A stretch of DNA of 64,000 nucleotides from Annona cherimola (lineage: Eukaryota > Streptophyta > Magnoliopsida > Magnoliales > Annonaceae): contig CM059977.1 in assembly GCA_030490835.1 (NCBI GenBank), positions 17,713,335-17,777,334 of the forward strand, in the 5' to 3' direction. Shown here piece by piece: positions 46,388 through 61,250 of the stretch. Made by a program: the position numbers and the translations under genes. The first letter of the stretch is position 1. Every line of letters begins with the position of its first letter. The notes under the pieces are model-generated. The model worked only from the letters and a program-made list of their open reading frames with translations, ran no database searches and was not told where the DNA came from.

Positions 46388-46855
46388 CTCATACTCACAA
46401 TATTTGACCATTATTCTTTTTCGTACTTATAAAACTTCAAAAATTCTCCCGATACACACAACATTCGACTTTTAATTTCCTAGATGCCCGTATTGTTACT
46501 CTCAACCCAAGACAGGCATTAACTACATATAGAACTATTGATTTTACTTCCACATCATTTGTAAAAAAGATTCTAAATAGAGTCCCAATCATATTTTTTG
46601 AAAATGGATATGGTGTATTTTTTGTTTTAATTATAATAAAAATGGACTAGGAATTTATTTTATCTTTATTTTTATAATAGTGGGGGGAGGGGGGGGTGCA
46701 AATCAATATTTCTATATAAAGTTAATATCAATTTTGGTTGAGAGTAACGTGGAATTAGTGGTGAAATGTTGTGGATGTTGAAGAACTTTTTGAAATATTG
46801 TGGGTATGAAATAATAATGGCTAATCGTTGCGGGTATAAGAGGAATATTTTTTTT
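46388..46855. mobile_element. Long-TIR Mutator-like element, about 470 bp
   Basis: The left arm CCTCATACTCACAATATTTG and the right arm, CCTCTTATACCCGCAACGAT in reverse complement, are inverted relatives and stay similar for about 100 bp (ACAACATTCGAC against ACAACATTTCAC, CATTATT in both, and TACTCTCAACC in both). Both ends abut T-rich sequence with TTTTTTGAAAAAAA, which may include the target duplication. It separates two family A fragments. Confidence 0.55.
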
Positions 46856-46869
46856 TTTTTGAAAAAAAA

Positions 46870-47100
46870 AATCAATCGAGATATACAATTATCATATTTT
46901 TTAATTATTTTTTTCACATTTTCTTATATAAACTACAATATTTTTTAATCATTTATACACAGTTACCCGTACAACTAACCTATTTATTTTAACTTTATTT
47001 TTTAAATTTCTCATCACTAAAATTCTGTCACATCATTTTCTTTGGTTTCAAAAACTTTTATACCGAAATTTTTTTAATCCAAAATCTTATGACTTACCAT
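46870..47100 (+). mobile_element. Tourist-like MITE fragment (family A)
   Basis: Interior segments ATTATCATATTTTTTAATTA, ACCCGTACAACTAACCTA and TTATTTTAACTTTATTT match the reference at 14489; the right end ACCATGCACACCC agrees with the family terminus. The left terminus is missing. Confidence 0.6.
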
Positions 47101-48320
47101 GCACACCCTTTCCATCCAATACACAGCACGTACGTGCGGCAAACTGGGCAATGTCCACGTAATGGATGGGAAATGAACAGTTGGATTGGCTCACTTTTCT
47201 CCGGTGCTGTGCACATATGGACAAAAGACCAATTGTTTACAGCTCAGCTCATAAAGTTGGAGCAGCCTTTTTCACCGCCCACAGTTGTTCTCACAACGAC
47301 TGAAGTTGGGTGCCTGCCTCCTTCACCTTACTGCCTGGGCCCGGGGTAAGAAAATATAGGCTTTTTGAAAAAAAATAAAATAAAAATTTGAATTAAAAAT
47401 AAAAAATTAAAAACCAATTAAATCTGCAAAAACTCCTTAATTCAGTCGTTTATGATTTATAGAGAAAAATCAATGGGGTTTAAACCTGATATAGTCTAAC
47501 AAAATTTCCCATTTCTGGGCTGCGTTGCCCAGGCCGAACAGGCTCAGCAAAAATCCAAGCCCATTGCAATGTGCTTGAGTAATTAAGGCCAGTCTATGTA
47601 ATCCTAATCCCAAAAAATTTACACACTCATTTTTTTCAGGCCTATTCATCTTTTAATCACTAAGATTCTCAACATACATATATCAAATGAAGGGACAGAT
47701 ACCGTCGGGTTGAAATAACTCTTGTATCTGTCAGCAGATGAGGAGGGAGTAGCCGAACTCTTGCAAATATCAGTTATCAACCCAAGCAGTATGGACATGT
47801 GTGGTTCAATGTCAATGTAAGGCGATAATCTAGATCAATAGCTATTGATTAAGAAAGTATTTAGCAGGCCACTTAATGAGCTTGGCCGATCAATGCTCCC
47901 AAGCAAAATGAGATATATTGTGAAGAATTTATATGCAACACTTACCTAATAAAGAAAAGTGCAAAATTATTACTAGAAGGCCAAAAGATATATTTTTTTT
48001 TCCTTAGAAAAAACATATTTCCTTCTATTGCTACTGCATGAGCCAGGTCCCCATGTGAAGACGCGTCATATGATGTGGCTATCCAAGACAGCTTAAAGAC
48101 AAAGTTAGATATCTATTTACAAGTTCAAAACGAAACTTGATATATCCAAAAGAGAGCATCGACATGGCTATTATCAAGATCACATATACAATTTGGCGAG
48201 TCTAACACAAAAGTCAAGAACAAAGTAGCAATATTTGGCCCAATGGAGCTCTCAACAGCAATTCCCTTTGATTAAGTCCTCCGCATCAATCCTACAGAAG
48301 ATTAAAAAAAGCACAAATAT
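47101..48320. other. Intergenic, no gene recognised
   Basis: 47100-47350 is less AT-rich but has no recognisable protein. The remainder has AT-rich, repeat-like character without identified family. Confidence 0.4.
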
Positions 48321-48329
48321 GCAAACTAA

Positions 48330-48796
48330 GGGTTTTTTACATTTTAAAACTTTCTAACTTAGCATATTTGCATTTTAAATTTCAAAGTCTGGCCGTTTGT
48401 ATTTTTAACCTTGAAAATCTTAGTTCCTCTACATTTTAAACCTAGAGCCATGATGATGTTAAAAATTGTCTTTAATTCATGCAAAAAGACATAAATAGCC
48501 TCAAATATTTTTCTAAAAAACTCAAAATGTATATTAGAGATAAGGATGTTACTGGAGTTTCAAAGGACAAAATAAAGAAAGTCTAATAGTCAAGTTTAAA
48601 ATGTAATTTTTTTTAAAATATTGGAGGATATTTACGTCTTTTTGTATACATTAATGTTAGTTTTTAACACTATTATAGGTTAGGGTTTAAAATGCAAAGG
48701 AACCAAAATTTTCAGGATTTAAAATACAATTCACCAAATGTCAGGATTTAAAATACAAATACGCAAAATTAGAGAATTTAAAATGTAAAAAACCTT
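48330..48796. mobile_element. Mutator-like foldback MITE, 467 bp, perfect 9-bp target duplication
   Basis: GCAAACTAA flanks the element at 48321-48329 and 48797-48805. Ends are GGGTTTTTTACATTTTAAA and, in reverse complement, AAGGTTTTTTACATTTTAAA. The two arms remain similar for roughly 200 bp each, so nearly the whole element is one inverted repeat. The units ATTTTAAA and GTATTTTTAA recur within each arm. No transposase. Confidence 0.88.
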
Positions 48797-48810
48797 GCAA
48801 ACTAATAACC

Positions 48811-49210
48811 CAAGTAGCAAATGCAAAGACAATAAGGTAAAGAGAGAGATTCTATAAAAGTTACTTCACACCCAAGTAATTTAGCTTCATTTCAGCATAC
48901 GAGAGAGATGCAAATGTCCAGCAGTTGTCAAAGAAATTAGCGGTATATCTAAGCATTTAGCAGATAATCTTGATACTCAAAACCATGTCAAACTTATGTA
49001 CCAAGTAGCAAATGCAAAGACAAGAAGATAAAGAGAGATATTGTATACCAATAGCAGCCCAACAAAGTTACTTCACACCCAAGTAATTTAGCTTCGTTTC
49101 AGCACACGAAAGAGATGCAAATGTCCAGCAGTTGTCAAAGAAGTTAGCGGTAGAGCGGTATATCTAAGTATTTAGCAGATAATCTCGATACTCAAAACCA
49201 TGTCAAACTT
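48811..49210. repeat. Tandem duplication of about 188 bp
   Basis: Copies start at 48811 and 48999 with CAAGTAGCAAATGCAAAGAC. They share ACACCCAAGTAATTTAGCTT, CAAATGTCCAGCAGTTGTCA and ACTCAAAACCATGTCAAACT. The second copy carries small insertions (after TATTGTATACC and a doubled GCGGTA). The first copy directly follows the Mutator-like MITE. Confidence 0.9.
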
Positions 49211-50600
49211 CTTACATAAGCAACCGAGATGGACGAGCCAAGCGCAATCCAACTCAGCAGCACAAAAAGATAGAAGGCAAAGGAGAGAAAAGAGAGAGAA
49301 GTTGTTGTTTTTCATTAACTTCTCTACAATCTCATCTTCTAAGCTTTCTCCACCCCATCCATCTCTTATTCTCGAATCCATGTATTCTTTTAGGTCATAC
49401 CAATATCATAGTTGACAATCCATGATCAAATAATAGAAATCTAAGGCATTTGCATTCTTCAATCATGGGTTAAAACTCACATCTTTGTAGTTCAATGACT
49501 TTTTAATCCATCAACATGTAATGGGTTCTAATTCACCCTTAGGAATTATCAGAACTTCATTTTAATTTTCTATTTTCCTTTCTTGTCTGCTTAGTTTACG
49601 ATGCATTGACGCATTGTCAATTTTCTATCTTGTTGCCTTGATCACTATTTATTGGCATTTGGCCAATTCGATTACTTTCTGCATTTTTATGTTATGATGT
49701 TGTTCTTTTTTATTTAATTTATGCACTAACATTTTACCAATATTTTTATTTTCTACTCATATTAAGAATGTACTGTTTACATTTCTATGTCCTAATGCTA
49801 TTAGCTTACATTACACAATTGTTGCAGCTGTAAGTTTATGAAAGTCAATATCGCTATATGTGTTGACCTATCCTAGCACTGTAGTCAATAGGATGCTAAG
49901 AAAGCTAATCAAGGTCAGCCAAGTTTATACCATATTCAAGCCATTCTGACTCTCTCTCCCCACCCCTTTTACATGTCAGTGGAATCTTTATGCCTCTCTC
50001 TCTATTGGCATCATAAAAGTTTCTTTAATTGCCAGTTAGGAAGGATCGAAATTTAAAACATTTTAAAGGCTTTATTTTGCAAATATCAAAGCACACTCTA
50101 ATTTGCAATGAGGTGAATTTTACTTGTGTTATTTAGATAGATATGTATTTTAGAGACTTTACTGTTCAAATACTTTTACGTCAATAAAATACAAGGTGAT
50201 ATGATATGATTTGAACTTGGATCCGATGAATTTCATTGCAAGGAATTGAAACAAGGATTGTAAAGATTCAAATTCTCATTGCAAGATGATTTTGATGGTC
50301 TCTCTCTAGCTATCTAAAGCTACCTGAGGACAATCAATAGAATATCAATCAGCCCCTCTCTCCCTCACGTTTCTCCCTACTTGCACAAGATGAGCGGCAT
50401 TGATGGGCTCAACAGCCTAAGCCCAAGCCCACATAACATAAGCCCATTATTCTACACTATTAAAACCTACCTTGCCTTAGTTACCTAAAAGACGAAGAAT
50501 TAAACTTATTTACAATTGCAAGGGGAGAAAATAAGTAAAACCCAAAGACTTAGAAAAGTTCAAATAGTGAAATGCCTAAAGAATGAGAGGACATAAACAG
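49211..50600. other. Intergenic, no gene recognised
   Basis: No family-like protein in any frame. The minus-strand frame at 49172-49381 has a Leu/Cys-rich stretch but no support. Confidence 0.4.
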
Positions 50601-50608
50601 AAGTGTCC

Positions 50609-50880
50609 AAGTTGCAATGTCTCTAGTTCAGTTGTTAGCCTTGGTTTGGGCCACCCAAGTCCTAGACTCACCAGCTGCCTAGGCACATGGTCTTAATAAG
50701 ATGAGGTCCTCTTGGATCCCAGGTGCCCTTCACAAGGATGCCTGCCTGTTTTAGTAGTGTGATCGATCCATCGGGGTCCTATTCAAGAATTTTATCGAAC
50801 AACTCATGGACATCTAATTCTTTTGTCTCGCTACCTTCCAATTTTTTGCCCTAAAAGCATGGATCGCATGATCCCTCTTC
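50609..50880 (+). mobile_element. Possible tRNA-derived SINE fragment
   Basis: TCTCTAGTTCAGTTGTTAG resembles a pol III A box, and about 35 bases on CAAGTCCTAGACTC resembles a weak B box. No poly(A) end or target duplication was found. Confidence 0.3.
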
Positions 50881-51006
50881 ATCAACCCCACCCACCACAG
50901 GAGCTCTGTCCTTGGTTACTGTACGTAGTGCTACCCGGCCGCACTGAATAGATTGAATAACAACGGCAAGGGGAAGAAGACTTTGGAGTGACATGGTTAG
51001 CTGCAA

Positions 51007-51250
51007 TTTTTTTTTTTTTTTTATGAATATTGTATATATCATAACAACTCATATTACATTCAAGCATATTTATAACCCTCATATAATGGAGAGATATTTT
51101 TAATAACACCCCACATCGGAAAAAAATTGCAAATATTTCCACCAAAGTGAGAAGACAAACAAATTCCCATACCACCTAAATGGGAGAGAAGAGAGTTGAA
51201 CTTGTGGCCAACAAATAATGGGTCAGCATAAGTTACTACCAGGGTACACT
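51007..51250 (-). mobile_element. Poly(A)-tailed SINE-like retroposon
   Basis: On the minus strand it ends TATTCAT followed by 16 A (plus-strand T run 51007-51022). It carries a B-box-like AAGTTCAACTCTC (plus 51191-51203) and an A-box-like CCTGGTAGTAACTTATG. It differs from the ACCAACCGAG family. A target duplication is not clear. Confidence 0.4.
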
Positions 51251-51275
51251 CCTGACGGTAGCTATGAATTATCAC

Positions 51276-51547
51276 GGGGATGTTTGGGAATGTAAAAGTT
51301 GTGGAAAATGTGGTATTTAGTGGGAGTAGAAAATGAAATATTTTGAAAATTGTATGATTGATATGAAATGATAGGGGTAAAGTTGGAATAAATAGGTTTG
51401 TTGGAAGGTAGTTGATAGGAAAAATGATTAGAATACAGGAGTAAAAGTGAAAAAATATGATGATTAATTGATTAATGATGTGCCTTGAAATCCGTGCCCC
51501 CACCATTTCCCTCCCACATTTCCCATCCCTTATTCCCAAACGTCCCC
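51276..51547 (-). mobile_element. MITE with GGGGATGTTTGGGAATG termini
   Basis: The ends GGGGATGTTTGGGAAT and, in reverse complement, GGGGACGTTTGGGAAT are inverted repeats. The interior (GATAGGGGTAAAGTTGGAAT, AGGAAAAATGATTAGAATAC) is a diverged relative of the Tourist-like family A and of the block at 43315. Confidence 0.7.
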
Positions 51548-52957
51548 CAAGTCACACGTTACCACGTCGTTAATTCTGATAACGATGGGTTTGCATGCCT
51601 CGAACGAGTTTAACAATAGTGAGGTAGGCCATTTTGACCGAGACTCGGTAATTATGGCCTTACTGTGTGCTGTAATTAGAGTATATTAAGGAATGATCCT
51701 CAATCCTCATTGTTTTCTCCACGCCCAATATGACAAAAGAACCAAGAAATTAATTTGTTAGGCCAACAGCAAACATAGTCTTCAATCTTTTTGACAAACA
51801 TATATAATTCTATTGCAACACTCGAGAATCTAGATGAAAGGTGAGGAATGAATATGCTCTGCAACATAAAAACACGACTAAAGAAAAGTGGTTCATCTCA
51901 AGCTCATAGAAATGTTAGAAACTTCTTTTTATTTGGAAAAAAGCAAAATTTTAATTAAAATAAATCCATATAAGGGCAAAATTCATGGAAAATGAATATA
52001 TAAACCAAATGACAACAGAAATCCCAGATGCACGAACACGTACAATGATAAAGCAAAGGAAAATAAGAATTACGCTACATAGGCTTTGTATATGAACTTG
52101 TCCATGAAGCTTATTATTTAGTATTTACTAGAAATTTTTTATTTTAAAATAAAACCTTAAGACTTGGACCGTTAGATTAACTCGCACATCTTACGAGAGC
52201 GCAATCTCCGAGTGCTTGCGCAAACCAGTAGAACGAGCTTTACAGTTCATATGAATCCAAATTCCAAAGAATATCTTCCTCCTTTTGGATTTGTTCGCCG
52301 TCTCCGAATGCCCTGCCCTGCCACGTTCTCCATTCGATCGTCGCCTTCGCCACCGTTCCAACGCGCCCCGACATTCGATCCAAAGAGCGTCGATCATATC
52401 AAGGCCGAATGTCATTTTCAATCCCTTCCCCCTACCCACACAAGCTGTGGGCCGTCGATCATATCTATGCTGTCGCTTTCAGTCCCCGCCCTCAACAAGC
52501 CTTCCAAACAGCAATTGACGAAATTATAGAAAATCTGTACCCGCAGCCTGCCTCCCCACTCGATTCTCTACTTCTTTCCAACCATTGTCTCTGTTGTCAA
52601 GTGGGTGAGATGGCTGCGTGGAGATGCGAAAGACGGAGGATTACATGACCCCGATGCTTTATCGAGAGTTGGGACTTCTTTGGAGTCGGAAGGAGGGTGT
52701 TTTGAGTGATTTTTCAGGAGACTTAAAAAAGTGGAAAACGCTGGTCGTGTGTTTGGGTTTCGTTCGAGGCTATGGCGCGGTGGATTCTTGAATGTAAGTA
52801 CATCATATCACGAGGGATTGATGGATTGGCAGACCACTTCTGGCCATCCACATCCACATGTCTGTGTCATATGACGCGCGCCTGCTCTATAATTCCAAGA
52901 ATCAAAAGTTTATTTCCGGTTTTCATTCAACTGTTCTGATTATTATTTCACTGGACC
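51548..52957. other. Spacer upstream of the kinase, with a doubtful ORF
   Basis: The GC-richer part 52190-52660 contains an ATG-initiated frame at 52409-52648 with the stretch LWAVDHIYAVAFSPRPQQAF then QTAIDEIIENLYPQPASPLD. It has natural-looking composition but I recognise no family, and its frame shows no splice link to the kinase. It may be an eroded gene or unrelated small ORF. The immediate upstream of 52958 should hold the kinase leader. Confidence 0.3.
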
Positions 52958-57120
<4,163 letters not shown>

Positions 57121-57448
57121 GACGAACAGAAAGCCAGAGTCGCGAAGGCTTTCAACTCGAATATTGAGGGTTGCTAGTTGAATGGTTACTGATGGGAGAG
57201 AACAGGATTGATCATCTCTTATGCGACCGGATGCATGGAATCTCCCATGCCGTCAGCCCAAAGCCACATCTGTTTTATTTTATTTTTCTTAAAATTGTTA
57301 TACTAGTATATTTAACTTACATGCCAAGTTTTACCATTTTTATGATGTGTGTATATATATATTTGAAAAATAAAATAAAAGGGTTACCCTTATATTTTAC
57401 TTTAAAAAATATATGCACATCGTTAAAATGATAAAACTTTTTTTGGAT

Positions 57449-58010
57449 GAAGGCATGTTTGGAAAATGATAAAACTTTTAGATGAAAAGTTTTTGAATTC
57501 GGATGAAATGATGTAATATGATATGAGTAATAAAAAGAAGTAAAAAGAATAAAGTTAAAATAAATAGATTAATTATATGAGTAGTTGTATAGAAATGATT
57601 GAAATGTAAGAAAGTTATATTGTAATATGTGAAAAAATAATTAAAAAATGTGAGTAAAAATTTTAGTTTGAAAAGTTTGAGTTTAACAAATATGCCCAAA
57701 ATAAAATTATAAAACTTAGCATATGAGTTAAATATGCTTAAGATAATAATTTTTATAAAAGGCATGTTTACAAACTCTAAAACTTTTTCAACTGGAACTT
57801 TTTAGTCTTTATTATTATCTTATTTTTTAAATTATTTTTTCATATTTTCTTATAAAAAACCATTCTACTTTTTATTATTTCTACATAGCTACATATAGAA
57901 TCAATATATCTATTTTAACTTTATTCTTTTATTTCTCATCATTACTTATATTATAATACATTATTTTCTATTAATTCAAAAATTTTTACATCAAAAATAT
58001 ATAAAGTGGA
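57449..58010. mobile_element. Two adjacent Tourist-like MITEs in opposite orientation
   Basis: 57449-57695 starts GGCATGTTTGGAAAATGATA, ends AACAAATATGCCC and matches family A in reverse. 57759-58000 starts GGCATGTTTACAAACTCTAA and matches it in plus orientation, with the right end lost. They lie about 65 bp apart. Confidence 0.65.
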
Positions 58011-58019
58011 GGAGTGGAG

Positions 58020-58280
58020 GGGTGGGTGGGTTTGGATTGTATGCACGGGGGATCCTACATATGCATCCGGCCCTTTCGGGAGATCCTGTAAATGCATCCG
58101 GCCACATGGTATCAGCGTTCTTTATCGAACACATTGCAGAGAGAAAAGATACCACAAATTTTCGTGTGCCCGATAAAAGGGTGGATTTGTGCTGACATTG
58201 ATAGAGTGGAAAAGGCGCTGACGATTCTGAAGAGAGGACTGTTAATTGGTTGGCAGAAGTAAGGTATTTGCTAGTTCAGC
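58020..58280 (+). mobile_element. Ty1/copia LTR end and primer-binding-site remnant
   Basis: At 58105-58117 an LTR-like CA end is followed by TGGTATCAGCG, close to the initiator-Met tRNA primer-binding site TGGTATCAGAGC of plant copia elements. The preceding bases carry a 25-bp near-repeat (CATATGCATCCGGCC, TAAATGCATCCGGCC). Only a stub of the element is present. Confidence 0.45.
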
Positions 58281-58639
58281 GTGTTGATGTATCATATAAT
58301 ATTTTTGACCAAGGACGGTAATGAGATTTTTCTTCCAAATGTGTTAATGTATCGTATGGTAAATCAACATTATCGGTATTTTCTTTTTTTTTTTCTCTCT
58401 TTTTTTTATTATTATTTTTTTAATTTTTGGCCCGGAGGTTTTGAAATAGTTTCCATCGTCTGAGGATCAATTGCCCACCCCAAGGCCTTGGTCCAACCCT
58501 CCGAACAGATCCGCCCATGGCTGTTTCCGAAACTCAAACAAGGCCTTGACCTCACTGAAATTTTTTACGGGCTTAAATTGTTACAAAGACTTGGGCTCGG
58601 AAACAAAATAGTGAAATAGTCGGGCAATTTTCTCTTATT

Positions 58640-59279
58640 ACTGTACGTAATTTAACTCTCATCGACATAATTTTCACCCACTCAAAAATAAAATTTGGTG
58701 GAAAAACCTATCACAGGTGTTATGAAGTTTTAAGTGGATGCTGGTCTTAATTCTAGAGATAATCTCCCAGATTGAAAAGGTAAATTTGTGGCTGCTAATG
58801 TTGGTGGGAGGGAAGCTGTGTTGAACTGTTGTGGTTGGAAACCAAGGCTTTTTTTTTTTTTGGGGAATCAAAGGGGTGGCAGAGTGGGAATAAGATTTAT
58901 AGAGGGAAAGAGTGATTATCTGATTCTGATAAATCTTCTTTTGGGAAATTCTATGACCATCACCTGCCTGAAATTTATAATTGATGAAATCAAATCTTTT
59001 TTGTCAAGGCTGATCATGAATTGGCAAGCGTTGCTCTTCAACAAAGGGGAATCGAACAATGGTGGAAGGAGAACCCTCCCAACTACATCTTTGGGGCTTT
59101 GAAGAAAGATATGGAAATCTGTAATCTTGTATAAAGAGGTTTCCCTTCGCTCGTTCCTTATTTTTGCAAGAGCAATGGTTTAAGGTTTTCGTTGGGGAAG
59201 CTGAGAATCCTTTTGTTTTCTTTCTTCCTGTAATTTTGTCTCTTGATATAAAAAAAAAAAAAAAGAAAAAAGAAAAAAA
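58640..59279 (+). mobile_element. Poly(A)-terminated retroposon-like sequence
   Basis: A moderately GC-rich block ends CTCTTGATAT followed by an A-rich tail at 59250-59279, the form of a retroposed transcript or LINE 3' end. The plus frame at 58788-59102 is open but starts without family resemblance. I cannot assign a source or find a target duplication. Confidence 0.3.
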
Positions 59280-60609
59280 GTTTTGGCACATTAACTTATA
59301 AATATATATTCCCCTTAATAATCCTCCTTGTTCGTTCCAAATTAACAGTAAAGATGGCCCACCATCAGTGCGGAAGATAAATAAAACAGGAATATCAGAT
59401 GCATCTGGTACTCAATAAATTAATTAAGCAGCTGCAGTCCATCATCATATATATATATATATGGGCGTCTCCGTAGGGACAAGCCCGACCGACTGTTTGC
59501 CGAAAGCTCAGCAGGTAATTGTTTCTCTACGCCCATTCTGTGTCACGATAGCCTAATATAGCCGATGTTTGGCCGGTTAATCTGGAATATTATTACGGTC
59601 CATTAAATTAATAAACGTGAGATGGATAGGCCTCGGCCATGGAGTTGGTTTGATGGCACAGTTGTTAATTAGTACCAATTATCCATTCCACATGAATGCA
59701 AATCGCTCCAGTCTTCTGAAACTTTCAGCACAATGCTTCAAACGTTTCTATACATTGGCTTTATGCTGGGACAACGCCTTCTCTCTCTCTCTCTCCACCA
59801 TCTGCAATTCTCTGGCTAGCATTTACCATCTCTCTTTCTCTCGGGTGAAGTGAAAAACCATTTACCATTTCTTGGGACATGAACCTCATTGCTGAAAGGG
59901 TAATAAGTACAACAGTCAACGCTCACGACACAGACCTATCCTTCGCCTTTTCGTCGCACAACATTCCTCGATTAAGGTTCACGGCTGTTGATTGGACGCC
60001 TATCATAAGGAGGATGATTGGGCTAATCAGATCTCTCTGCACTTAGAAGCGACATCCGCACAAGAGATTTCAGGGAAATGGACGGACAAGATTGTTTCAC
60101 AGATCACAACCATGACCACAGATAATAGAAATGAAAATAAGGACACCTTCGATCGGGCCCAAACGATCATATTAGATACAACCGTTTTAAAACATAGAAT
60201 AAAATAATAGGACGTGTTTGGGGAAAAAATCGTACATAGTTTTTAGCCCACGTCTTCACATATCTTCCCAGACAACAAATCACACGCACAAGAGGGCAAA
60301 ACGAGTCTGATAATATTTTCAGACATATAGCACATTTTATATGTATGATGCTTATACACTAACTAATTTATTACATCTATAATTTTTGAAGGAGAAAAAA
60401 AAAAAACAAAATCAAAATCGTCAATCCATTTACATTACACGCCACATAAAACATTTGTGTAGCAAAAGGAATGGAAGGGGAAAAAAGAAAAAAAAAATAC
60501 AATATATTTCTCATTCTTTCTTTATGGTATATATACGTCTAGATTCAAAAACATGCAAGATGCTAAGCTAAAAAATAAAAAAGAAATAAAATCTGCACAT
60601 GGGTCCTCT
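59280..60609. other. Intergenic, no gene recognised
   Basis: Contains (AT)n at 59448-59462 and (CT)n at 59779-59795. The open frame at 59992-60207 lacks an ATG. No gene recognised. Confidence 0.45.
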
Positions 60610-60623
60610 TCGATCGATCACTT

Positions 60624-60655
60624 TTTTTTTTTTTTTTTTTTTTTTTTTGATAACG
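60624..60655 (-). mobile_element. Poly(A)-only retroposition scar with 14-bp target duplication
   Basis: Perfect direct repeats TCGATCGATCACTT at 60610-60623 and 60656-60669 bracket just 32 bp, which on the minus strand read CGTTATC followed by 25 A. This is the structure of an extremely 5'-truncated SINE or LINE insertion. The ATCAAAA junction is shared with the SINEs at 12899 and 19388. It lies about 150 bp downstream of the CLE stop, on the same strand. Confidence 0.8.
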
Positions 60656-60814
60656 TCGATCGATCACTTCTTGGAAAGTGGCATTCATGGCACCCATGCT
60701 TTTGAAAGCAGTAGTAAATAAGCATGATGAAAAATGGCTCACTATCTGAATGTAGGGTGGCATAAATATCAATCCTGTATGTGGTTGCGATCTCACACTC
60801 TGGTCTTGGAAAAG

Positions 60815-61102
60815 TTACCTGTTGTGCAAGGGATTTGGGCCTGTCGGCACTCTTCTTTTCTCTTCTTCCACTGTGGAATTCGTCTCCGAGAGCGGCGGAA
60901 CCGCGCAAAGATCGTTGCCCTGGGGCTTGCATTTCCCAACGGTAACAACAGCCGTCGTGTCCGGAGATGCTCTCTTCTTGTCGCCTGCGGCAGCAGCTGA
61001 TACGCCGAGGGGGATCCGGGAAATCCGTCGAGCGACGACGTCCGACCAAGCGCAGGCGAATACCAGAAGACCCAAGAGCAGAACGGCTGGAACAAGCTTC
61101 AT
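60815..61102 (-). CDS. CLE peptide precursor, 95 residues
   Basis: Precursor of a secreted CLAVATA3/ESR-related signalling peptide perceived by LRR receptor kinases. Residues 1-24 (MKLVPAVLLLGLLVFACAWS onward) form a signal peptide. The variable middle contains GKCKPQGNDLC and the acidic VEEEK before the motif. The 12-residue CLE motif RRVPTGPNPLHN is at 83-94, with Pro4 and Pro7, the usual hydroxylation sites, in place. It resembles the CLE8/CLE9-14 type of Arabidopsis more than the TDIF type. One extra Arg follows the motif before TAA and must be trimmed. The stop lies in the context CAG|GTAACT, which could be a splice donor; if used, the end would change. The start at 61102 is the ATG that begins the signal peptide. 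Single exon as read. Confidence 0.9.
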   Translation of the reverse strand: MKLVPAVLLLGLLVFACAWSDVVARRISRIPLGVSAAAAGDKKRASPDTTAVVTVGKCKPQGNDLCAVPPLSETNSTVEEEKRRVPTGPNPLHNR

Positions 61103-61250
61103 GGCGTCTTCTTCAGTGAATTAGAAAAAGAGGCTGGTATAAGCTGGAGCTGGAGAAAGAGACCCACTTTAGAGAGAGAGAGAGACAGAGAGAGAGCATT
61201 AAGTAGAGTACCTCGGATTTACACCGTATGATCAGATACGTTCACGTCTT
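61103..61250 (-). promoter_or_regulatory. CLE leader and core promoter with CT tract
   Basis: On the minus strand a CTCTCTCTGTCTCTCTCTC tract (plus 61172-61197) lies 70-95 nt before the CLE start, of the pyrimidine-patch type common in plant core promoters and leaders. No TATA box was found. No ATG occurs between the tract and the start codon. Confidence 0.4.

Noticed and set aside
60618..61049. 143-codon minus-strand frame overlapping the CLE gene
   Set aside because: It ends in the poly(A) scar and therefore in poly-lysine, and it is out of phase with the clear CLE precursor.
60734..61124. Plus-strand frames opposite the CLE gene
   Set aside because: Antisense shadows of the precursor.
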